Shown one piece after another: positions 41,376 through 48,083 of a stretch of 64,000 nt of DNA. This stretch comes from Blastomonas natatoria. GTDB taxonomy: Bacteria; Pseudomonadota; Alphaproteobacteria; Sphingomonadales; Sphingomonadaceae. The stretch is taken from positions 44,701-108,700 of the forward strand of contig NZ_QJJM01000013.1 of NCBI RefSeq assembly GCF_003201955.1. The letters are read 5' to 3'. Position 1 is the stretch's first letter, and every line of letters begins with the position of its first letter. The notes beneath the pieces are model-generated. The model did no database searches. It was not told the DNA's origin and saw only the letters and a list, made by a program, of their open reading frames with translations. The position numbers and the translations under genes are program-made.

Positions 41376-43208
41376 ATGGACCCCAGGCCCAATCGCGATT
41401 TCCAGCCCTTCGTTCTGCTCGACGATGCCCGCAAGCAAGTTGCGAGCCCGGCGCGGTTGTACCGCGACCCGGTCCGCAGCCTGTCTGCAACGACGGCGCA
41501 GGAGCTCGATCAGCTGCTCGACGATCTGCGCCTCGCGGGGCACGAAGGGCTGCATGCGGCGGGGTATCTGACTTATGAGGCCGGCTATGCGCTGGAACCC
41601 CGGCTGAGGCCGCTGCTTGATGCTATGCCACCGCAGACCCTGGCCTGGTTCGGACTCTTCGAGCGTGACGAGCTTTTGCCACCACAGACGGTACCGGCCT
41701 GGCTGGCGGGACAGGGCGGCAGCGCGGATGCCAGTCTGGGCGCGGTGCGGCCCGCCATGACGGAAGAGGACTATCGCGCGCGTTTTGCCGAAGTGCATCG
41801 GGCGATCGCCAGCGGCGACATCTACCAGGCCAATCTGACCTTCCAGAACGAGGCGGCCGTATCGGGTCATCCGCTCGCGCTCTACCGGAGGCTGCGCGAA
41901 CGCTCGGCAGCCGGCTATGGCGGGGTGGTGTTCGATGGCCGCGACTGGCTGCTCAGCCTGTCGCCCGAAATGTTCTTCTCGCTGCGCGACGGCGAGATGA
42001 CCGCACGGCCGATGAAGGGCACGCGTCCGCGCGAGGCCGATCCCTTGCGCGATGCCAAGGCCGCCGAACATCTGCGTTCGTCGGAAAAGGACCGCGCCGA
42101 AAATCTGATGATCGTCGATCTGCTGCGCAACGATCTGTCGCGGGTGGCCTTGGCCGGCAGCGTTCGGGTGACCGATCTTTTCCGGATCGAGAGCTATCCC
42201 AGCGTCCACCAGATGACGTCGACCGTCCGCGCCGCGCTGGCCCCGGGCCATGATGCAATCGACATCATTCGCGCCATCTATCCGTGCGGATCGATAACCG
42301 GTGCGCCGAAGATCCGGGCGATGGAATTGCTGCGCGCCATCGAGGCAGGACCGCGCGGCATTTATTGCGGTTCGATCGGAAGGATCGATCCCTCTCGCGG
42401 CGGCAGGCCAGGGGATGCGGCGTTCAATGTTGCAATTCGCACCTTGCATCTGCCAGCCGAAGCGCAAAAGGTCAGTCTCGGGCTCGGTTCGGGCGTCGTT
42501 GCGGATTCATCGGCGGCAGACGAATGGCGCGAGTGTCTGATCAAGGGGGCGTTCTTGAAGGCGGCGACAGGCTCGGCAGCGCAGGCAGGCAGGTTCGATC
42601 TCATCGAGACCATGGGTTTCGATCCGAACCAGGGGATCATCCGCCTGGAACTGCATCTGGAACGGATGAAGGCGAGCGCTGCGGCTCTGGGCTTTTCCTT
42701 TGATCGCCATGCCGTGCGCAATGCGTTGAATCATGCGTGTTTCTTCCTCGAGGCGCCGACACGGATCCGCCTGCTGCTGGCGGCGAGCGGCGATACCGCG
42801 ATCGAGATGCGGCCGATGCCTGAAGCGCTGGTCGAGCCGCTTGCAGTCGCCTTGCGGCCCATGGCCCTGGCGAGCGACGACGTTCGCCTTGCTCACAAGA
42901 CGACGGATCGGGCGTGTTATGACGCACCGCGCGTCGATGCCCGGGCGCAACAGGGCGCCGATGAAGTGGTGTTCACCGACGCGACCGGCGCGCTGACCGA
43001 GGGCAGCTTCACCAGCCTGTTCGTCGAGCGCGACGGCATGCTGCTTACACCGCCGCTGGAACAGGGGCTGTTGGCGGGTGTGCTGCGGCGCGATCTTATC
43101 GAGCAGGGCAGGGCGGTCGAGGCGCGGCTGATGCCTGAAGACCTGGCCAATGGCTTCTGGCTGGGCAATTCGCTGCGCGGCCTGATGCGCGCACGGCTGA
43201 TCCGCTGA
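41376..43208 (+). CDS. pabB: Aminodeoxychorismate synthase component I fused to 4-amino-4-deoxychorismate lyase
   Basis: A 610-residue protein with the two steps from chorismate to p-aminobenzoate on one chain. Residues about 1-375 are the PabB part with PMKGTRPRE, CGSITGAPKIRAME and GLGSGVVADS. Residues about 385-610 are a class IV aminotransferase-like PabC with FDLIETMGFD, HLERMKASA, the PLP Lys in LAHKTTDRACY and LTEGSFTSLF. The glutaminase PabA is not here. ATG 41376 is preferred; ATG 41340 is possible. It is divergent from the S9 peptidase. Confidence 0.9.
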   Translation: MDPRPNRDFQPFVLLDDARKQVASPARLYRDPVRSLSATTAQELDQLLDDLRLAGHEGLHAAGYLTYEAGYALEPRLRPLLDAMPPQTLAWFGLFERDELLPPQTVPAWLAGQGGSADASLGAVRPAMTEEDYRARFAEVHRAIASGDIYQANLTFQNEAAVSGHPLALYRRLRERSAAGYGGVVFDGRDWLLSLSPEMFFSLRDGEMTARPMKGTRPREADPLRDAKAAEHLRSSEKDRAENLMIVDLLRNDLSRVALAGSVRVTDLFRIESYPSVHQMTSTVRAALAPGHDAIDIIRAIYPCGSITGAPKIRAMELLRAIEAGPRGIYCGSIGRIDPSRGGRPGDAAFNVAIRTLHLPAEAQKVSLGLGSGVVADSSAADEWRECLIKGAFLKAATGSAAQAGRFDLIETMGFDPNQGIIRLELHLERMKASAAALGFSFDRHAVRNALNHACFFLEAPTRIRLLLAASGDTAIEMRPMPEALVEPLAVALRPMALASDDVRLAHKTTDRACYDAPRVDARAQQGADEVVFTDATGALTEGSFTSLFVERDGMLLTPPLEQGLLAGVLRRDLIEQGRAVEARLMPEDLANGFWLGNSLRGLMRARLIR

Positions 43209-43370
43209 TCGATCAACCCTGATGTTCGCAGAAAAACCTGAACATCCGCCTGTGCCGTGGTTCACAGCGCATACAGCCGCATCAGGCACATTGGGCAGGC
43301 CCAAGCAGAACTATCCCCGGTGCTGCTTGATTCGCCCATCGGCGGCACCAGATGGATCGCCGATGTAACC

Positions 43371-43404
43371 CCGCAGGCGTTTTCCCCGAAACATCGGCCT
43401 GCGG
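43371..43404. promoter_or_regulatory. Inverted repeat upstream of the msrA unit
   Basis: CCGCAGGC (43371-43378) and GCCTGCGG (43397-43404) are perfect 8-base complements with 18 bases between, followed by a short tandem GATACGA repeat. It ends 21 bases before the 47-residue ORF. It could be an operator or leader hairpin. Confidence 0.35.
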
Positions 43405-43425
43405 ATACGAGATACGAGACGAGCC

Positions 43426-43569
43426 ATGACGCAATTGTTCAAATCGGACCTGTTCCGCAATTTCCTGGGTGGATTCCTGATCGGTGCCATCGGCATGTTC
43501 GTGCTGCTGCCCGAAGATGGCCAGGCCATCTCGGCCGCCGCCTCGACCGAAAGTTTTGCACAGCGATGA
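43426..43569 (+). CDS. 47-residue single-pass membrane protein coupled to msrA
   Basis: It begins MTQLFKSDLF with a short basic and aromatic head, has a hydrophobic helix (FLGGFLIGAIGMFVLLP, about residues 13-29) and ends in a short polar tail (EDGQAISAAASTESFAQR). Its stop overlaps the msrA start (ATGA), a sign of translational coupling. I do not recognise a family. The coupling, membrane helix and consistent codon use support it as a gene rather than chance. A role in anchoring or assisting the exported MsrA is only inference. Confidence 0.65.
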   Translation: MTQLFKSDLFRNFLGGFLIGAIGMFVLLPEDGQAISAAASTESFAQR

Positions 43570-44267
43570 ACCTGAAAGCCCGCTTCCTTCCCGCTCTGGC
43601 AGGTCTTGGCCTGCTGGGCGTCGGCGTCGCGCTCCTCGACACCGGCAGCGCTGCGCTTGCGGCCGAGGAAGCCAGGATCATTCCTGCACCGCGGCTCAAG
43701 GCGGTCGAAAGCGGGAAGCAGCGCGTGGCCATCTTTGCCGGCGGGTGCTTCTGGGGCGTCGAGGGCGTGTTCAGCCATGTGAAGGGCGTGAAGAGCGCCG
43801 TGTCCGGCTATCATGGCGACACGAAGGCCAGCGCGACCTATGACGCGGTGTCAGGGGGAGCAACCCGCCATGCCGAGGCCGTTCGCGTGGTCTATGATCC
43901 GGCACAGGTAAGTTATGGCCAGCTGCTCCAGATCTTCTTCTCTGTGGTCGCAGACCCTACCACCCTGAATCGCCAGGGCCCGGACCGGGGAACGCAATAT
44001 CGCACAGCGCTGATTCCCGCCGACAAGAGCCAGGCCCAGGTCGCAAAGGCCTATATTGCCGAACTCGACAAGTCGGGCGTCTGGCAGAAGCGGATCGTCA
44101 CCGCAATCGAGCCCTACAAGACCTTCTATCCCGCCGAAACCTATCATCAGGATTTCATGTTCAAGAATCCCGATCACCCCTACATCCTGCGATGGGATGC
44201 GGTGAAAGTCAGCAATTTCAAGCGGACCTTTCCTGCGCTCTACAACGCAAGGGCGGTTCGGGGTTGA
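43566..44267 (+). CDS. msrA: Peptide-methionine (S)-S-oxide reductase, exported form
   Basis: It reduces methionine-S-sulfoxide in proteins. The catalytic C61 is in FAGGCFWGVEGVF, and GYHGDTKASATYDAVSGGATRHAEAV is family-typical (part shown). A signal peptide or N-anchor (about residues 1-33, AALAAEEA) precedes the domain, so the enzyme probably works in the periplasm; most MsrA proteins are cytoplasmic. No MsrB or thioredoxin-like partner is seen nearby. The start overlaps the 47-residue ORF. Confidence 0.92.
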   Translation: MNLKARFLPALAGLGLLGVGVALLDTGSAALAAEEARIIPAPRLKAVESGKQRVAIFAGGCFWGVEGVFSHVKGVKSAVSGYHGDTKASATYDAVSGGATRHAEAVRVVYDPAQVSYGQLLQIFFSVVADPTTLNRQGPDRGTQYRTALIPADKSQAQVAKAYIAELDKSGVWQKRIVTAIEPYKTFYPAETYHQDFMFKNPDHPYILRWDAVKVSNFKRTFPALYNARAVRG

Positions 44268-44317
44268 TCGCGCCTGCGCCCATTGCAACCTGCAATCGGG
44301 ATGCGTAGATAGGCGGC

Positions 44318-44791
44318 ATGTCCACCGTCACCGACCATGGCCACAAGCACCGCGAGCATGAGGGCGAAGACCTTGCCGTCGCGGCGCGCCGCTCGCTCGA
44401 AGCTGCTGGCGAGCAGTGGACCGAGATGCGCGAGTCGATTTTTGCTGCACTTGCGGAAATCGAGAAGCCCGCCTCGGCTTATGATATTGCCGATTCCGTC
44501 AGTCGCAAGCGCGGCAAGCGCGTGGCGCCCAACTCGGTCTATCGCATTCTCGACCTTTTCGTGCGGACCAATCTTGCGCGGCGGGTCGAGAGTATCAACG
44601 CCTATATCGCCAACTCCCATCCCGGTTGCGTGCACGACTGCATCTTTCTGGTGTGCGATTCCTGCGGAAATGCGACCCATATCGATGACGACGGACTGTC
44701 TCGCAGCGTCCGCCAGACGGCGGAGGCGGCGGGCTATGCCGATATCCGTCCGGTCATAGAGGTGCGCGGTCGCTGCGCAGCATGTGACTGA
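44318..44791 (+). CDS. zur: Fur-family regulator, likely Zur
   Basis: A 157-residue winged-helix repressor. The N-terminus is His-rich (HGHKHREHEGED), the DNA-binding part includes ASAYDIADSVSRKRGKRVAPNSVYRILD, and a structural zinc site is formed by C113/C116 (VCDSCGN) and C153/C156 (CAAC). The His and Cys of the HPGCVHDCIF region could be the sensing site. Zinc sensing is inferred from similarity to Zur; Fur or PerR type cannot be excluded. It lies 50 bases after msrA and before dxs. Confidence 0.85.
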   Translation: MSTVTDHGHKHREHEGEDLAVAARRSLEAAGEQWTEMRESIFAALAEIEKPASAYDIADSVSRKRGKRVAPNSVYRILDLFVRTNLARRVESINAYIANSHPGCVHDCIFLVCDSCGNATHIDDDGLSRSVRQTAEAAGYADIRPVIEVRGRCAACD

Positions 44792-44846
44792 AATTCCGCA
44801 TTTGCGGATCTGTCCAAAAAACTTTACACTCAAGACCGTCATCCAG

Positions 44847-44877
44847 GTCGATTATTCGACAGAACCCAAAAATGGGT
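44847..44877 (+). promoter_or_regulatory. Two adjacent small hairpins in the dxs leader
   Basis: GTCGA-TTAT-TCGAC (44847-44860) and ACCCA-AAAA-TGGGT (44864-44877) are perfect 5-bp stems with 4-base loops, 3 bases apart, and end 28 bases before the dxs ATG. They could be protein-binding palindromes or RNA structures. No function is known to me. Confidence 0.4.
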
Positions 44878-44905
44878 CTAGGATTCGCGGTTGAAAGGGA
44901 ATTCA

Positions 44906-46840
44906 ATGACCAATCTGCCCGAAACGCCATTGCTGGACACTGTCACCACTCCGGCAGATCTGCGCAGGCTCAAGCCAACCCAGCTTCGCCAGTTGGCCGA
45001 CGAGTTACGTCAGGAAGTCATTTCGGCGGTCTCGGTTACCGGCGGGCATCTCGGTGCCGGGCTTGGCGTGGTCGAACTGACGACTGCGATCCATTATGTG
45101 TTCGATACGCCGCGCGACCGTCTGGTCTGGGATGTCGGCCATCAGTGCTATCCGCACAAGATCCTGACAGGCAGGCGCGATCGCATCCGCACGCTGCGCA
45201 CCGGTGGCGGCCTGTCGGGCTTCACCAAGCGTAGCGAAAGCGAGTATGACCCGTTCGGCGCAGCGCACAGTTCCACCTCGATCTCGGCCGCGCTGGGATT
45301 TGCCACCGCCAATCAGCTGAGCGGCGCGCCGGGCAAGGCGATTGCGGTGATCGGCGACGGTGCAATGAGCGCGGGCATGGCCTATGAGGCGATGAACAAT
45401 GCCGAGCGCGCGGGCAACCGCCTGATCGTCATTCTCAACGACAACGATATGTCGATAGCGCCGCCGGTGGGCGGTCTGTCCGGCTATCTCGCCCGGATCG
45501 TATCGAGCCGCGAGTTTCTCGGCGTGCGCGAAGCGCTCAAGCGCCTGGCGCGCAAGCTGCCGCGCAGCCTGCACCAGGCCGCGCGGAAGACCGACGAATA
45601 TGCCCGCGGCATGGCCATGGGCGGTACGTTGTTCGAGGAACTGGGCTTCTATTATGTCGGCCCGATCGATGGCCATAACATGGACCAGCTGGTCGCGGTT
45701 CTCGAAAATGTCCGCGACGCTGCGGAAGGGCCGTGCCTGATCCATGTGGTTACGCAGAAGGGCAAGGGCTATGCCCCTGCCGAAGCGGCCGCCGACAAAT
45801 ATCATGGCGTCGCCAAGTTCGATGTGGTCACCGGCAAGCAGGACAAGGGCGCAGCGGGGCCGCCAGCCTATCAGAACGTGTTCGGGGAAACGCTGGCCAA
45901 GCTGGCCGATACCGATCCCACGATCTGCGCCATTACCGCCGCAATGCCGTCGGGCACCGGCGTCGACAAGTTCGCCCAGGCGCATCCCGACCGCAGTTTC
46001 GATGTCGGCATTGCCGAACAGCATGCGGTGACGTTCGCTGCCGGTCTGGCAGCGCAGGGCATGCGGCCTTTCTGCGCGATCTATTCGACCTTCCTGCAGC
46101 GCGCCTATGACCAGGTGGTGCATGATGTCGCGATCCAGAATCTGCCCGTCCGCTTCGCGATCGACCGCGCCGGTCTGGTTGGTGCGGATGGTTCGACCCA
46201 TGCCGGATCGTTCGACATCACCTATCTGGCGACCCTGCCCAACATGGTCGTGATGGCCGCCGCCGACGAGGCGGAACTGGTGCACATGACCTATACCGCC
46301 GCTTGCCACGACAGCGGCCCTATCGCCTTCCGCTATCCGCGTGGCAACGGCGTCGGCGTGGCATTGCCGGACGTTCCCGAACGGCTGGAGATCGGCAAGG
46401 GCCGCATCGTGCGCGAAGGCAAGAAGGTCGCGATCCTCTCGCTCGGTACGCGTCTGGCAGAAGCGCAGAAGGCAGCGGATGTGCTCGATGCCAAGGGCCT
46501 GTCGACCACGGTCGCCGACCTGCGCTTTGCCAAGCCGCTCGACGAGGAAATGATCCGCAAGCTGCTAGCCACGCACGAAGTGTGCGTGACGGTGGAAGAG
46601 GGCGCGATCGGCGGCCTGGGTGCGCATGTGCTGACCATGGCCTCCGACGAGGGGCTGATCGATGCCGGGCTCAAGCTGCGTACGCTGCGCCTGCCGGACG
46701 TGTTTCAGGAGCATGACAAGCCCGAAAAGCAATATGCCGAGGCCGGGCTCGATGCCGATGGTATCGTCGAGACCGTGCTCAAGGCGCTGCGCCACAACAG
46801 CGCAGGCGTCGCCGTGGTCGCGGATGGCGCGCGCGCCTGA
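44906..46840 (+). CDS. dxs: 1-deoxy-D-xylulose-5-phosphate synthase
   Basis: It joins pyruvate and glyceraldehyde-3-phosphate with thiamine diphosphate, the entry to the MEP isoprenoid pathway (dxr at 15101-16312 is the next step). The 644 residues contain the ThDP site [17 protein letters not shown], the [18 protein letters not shown] segment with the catalytic Glu, and the C-terminal transketolase domain. ATG 44906 has AAGGGA 6 bases upstream, which favours it over TTG 44891. A strong terminator follows. Confidence 0.97.
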   Translation: MTNLPETPLLDTVTTPADLRRLKPTQLRQLADELRQEVISAVSVTGGHLGAGLGVVELTTAIHYVFDTPRDRLVWDVGHQCYPHKILTGRRDRIRTLRTGGGLSGFTKRSESEYDPFGAAHSSTSISAALGFATANQLSGAPGKAIAVIGDGAMSAGMAYEAMNNAERAGNRLIVILNDNDMSIAPPVGGLSGYLARIVSSREFLGVREALKRLARKLPRSLHQAARKTDEYARGMAMGGTLFEELGFYYVGPIDGHNMDQLVAVLENVRDAAEGPCLIHVVTQKGKGYAPAEAAADKYHGVAKFDVVTGKQDKGAAGPPAYQNVFGETLAKLADTDPTICAITAAMPSGTGVDKFAQAHPDRSFDVGIAEQHAVTFAAGLAAQGMRPFCAIYSTFLQRAYDQVVHDVAIQNLPVRFAIDRAGLVGADGSTHAGSFDITYLATLPNMVVMAAADEAELVHMTYTAACHDSGPIAFRYPRGNGVGVALPDVPERLEIGKGRIVREGKKVAILSLGTRLAEAQKAADVLDAKGLSTTVADLRFAKPLDEEMIRKLLATHEVCVTVEEGAIGGLGAHVLTMASDEGLIDAGLKLRTLRLPDVFQEHDKPEKQYAEAGLDADGIVETVLKALRHNSAGVAVVADGARA

Positions 46841-46860
46841 CCGCACCAGCTTCAAGCCAA

Positions 46861-46900
46861 AAAAAATTCCGGCGAATCAGACGATTCGCCGGGCTTTTTA
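46861..46900. terminator. Terminator between dxs and the lipoprotein gene
   Basis: CCGGCGAATC (46869-46878) and GATTCGCCGG (46883-46892) are perfect 10-bp arms around AGAC. The A-run before and T-run after allow use on both strands by the convergent dxs and the minus-strand lipoprotein gene. Confidence 0.92.
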
Positions 46901-46917
46901 ATAACTTGTCTGCTCGC

Positions 46918-47346
46918 TTATTGCGGCGGTACGGCGGCCTTGGCGTCCTGTCCGTCACCTTCGGGCGCGGCGACGATGTCGCGCGTCGTGGCCCCCTTGT
47001 CGGTGGTCTGGGTCTTGGGATCGCCGACCTGCGAGCGGATCGCGGCATCGGGCGTGCCGGCGCGGTTGAGCGCGGCGCCTTCGACACCGCTGCGCGGCTG
47101 CGGACCGCCGAACAGCGCATCGAGCGCCTGCTGGCTGGCCGAGACATTCTGCGGACGCGCCGCGCCCGGAGTCGGCGGGGTCAGCGCGAAATCGGGCGGG
47201 ATCACCAGCGGCGCCTGACGCGAGACGGCGAATTCGTCGGGCCGGTCGCGGTTGAAAACACCGCCGCCCGAGCCGCATGCCGAAAGCGTCGCTGCAGCGA
47301 GGGAAACACCGGCGATCAGGGCCAGTTTGCGCCCGTGGTTAAGCAT
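46918..47346 (-). CDS. DUF3035-type lipoprotein
   Basis: A 142-residue lipoprotein: basic start, hydrophobic stretch and lipobox LSAC with C24, then a Gly-rich linker. The following PDEFAVSRQAPLVIPPDFALTPPTPG is the core of DUF3035. No catalytic motif is seen, and the function is unknown. It begins 2 bases after the lspA stop, so lipoprotein signal peptidase and its possible substrate are made together. Confidence 0.85.
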   Translation of the reverse strand: MLNHGRKLALIAGVSLAAATLSACGSGGGVFNRDRPDEFAVSRQAPLVIPPDFALTPPTPGAARPQNVSASQQALDALFGGPQPRSGVEGAALNRAGTPDAAIRSQVGDPKTQTTDKGATTRDIVAAPEGDGQDAKAAVPPQ

Positions 47347-47347
47347 C

Positions 47348-47911
47348 TCAATTCTCCGTCTTGGCGGCTGTTGCGTCACCGCTATGCCCGCCATCCTGAA
47401 CCCCCGATGTAGGGCCTTCAGATTTCGCGGCTTTGTCGCCGATTATCAAAACGCGGGCAAGCAATAACAGCACCCCGATGGTGATCGCGGCATCCGCAAT
47501 ATTGAAGATCATGAACGGCCGGAAGGCGCCGAAATGCAGGTCTGCATAATCGACGACATAGCCCAGCCGCGCGCGATCGATGATGTTGCCAAGCGCCCCG
47601 CCCAGGATCATACCCAGCGCCAGAATGTCGCCGCGTGCGCGCTCCTTGAACATCCACAGCAGCACGATGGTGGCAATGATGCCGGTCAGCACGACGAGCA
47701 TCCAGCGCGCGACATCGGTTTCGGCAGTGAGAAAGCCCATCGAGACGCCGCGATTTTCCGCCCAGGTCAGGTTGAAGAACGACGTGATCTCGATCTGCAG
47801 CCGGCTGCTCAGAGCGAGCGGCCCTGCGACGATGAACTTGGCGATCTGATCGACGACGAGAATGGCGAGCGCGAGTGCGACCCCCTCAATGCGGAAGCGG
47901 GTGAGGGTCAT
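47348..47911 (-). CDS. lspA: Lipoprotein signal peptidase
   Basis: An inner-membrane aspartyl protease that removes signal peptides of prolipoproteins. Four membrane helices are present. The catalytic Asp residues lie in NIIDRARLGYVVDY and FNIADAAI; VDQIAKF and NRGVSMGF are also family motifs. The C-terminal tail (GPTSGVQDGGHSGD) is longer than usual. ATG 47911 gives 187 residues. Confidence 0.95.
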   Translation of the reverse strand: MTLTRFRIEGVALALAILVVDQIAKFIVAGPLALSSRLQIEITSFFNLTWAENRGVSMGFLTAETDVARWMLVVLTGIIATIVLLWMFKERARGDILALGMILGGALGNIIDRARLGYVVDYADLHFGAFRPFMIFNIADAAITIGVLLLLARVLIIGDKAAKSEGPTSGVQDGGHSGDATAAKTEN

Positions 47912-47943
47912 GCCGCGCACTCCAGGCCTACGCCAAATCCGTC

Positions 47944-48059
47944 ACCCTGAACTCGTTTCAGGGTCCATCGGGCACCAAGCGCCTTCGCCCTGTCGGCACC
48001 CAGACGGTCGATGGATGCTGAAACAAGCCTGTCCTGAGCGCAGTCGAAGGGTTCAGCAT
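47944..48059. repeat. Paired-hairpin interspersed element between ileS and lspA
   Basis: One hairpin is ACCCTGAA-CTCGT-TTCAGGGT (47944-47964). A second inverted pair, ATGCTGAA (48015-48022) and TTCAGCAT (48052-48059), encloses AAGCCTGTCCTGAGCGCAG. The two units share the CTGAA/TTCAG core. It fills the 172-base gap between ileS and lspA. The motifs resemble intergenic repeats seen in sphingomonads. Confidence 0.65.
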
Positions 48060-48083
48060 GACGGGAAAGGATCGTCAGCGCGC

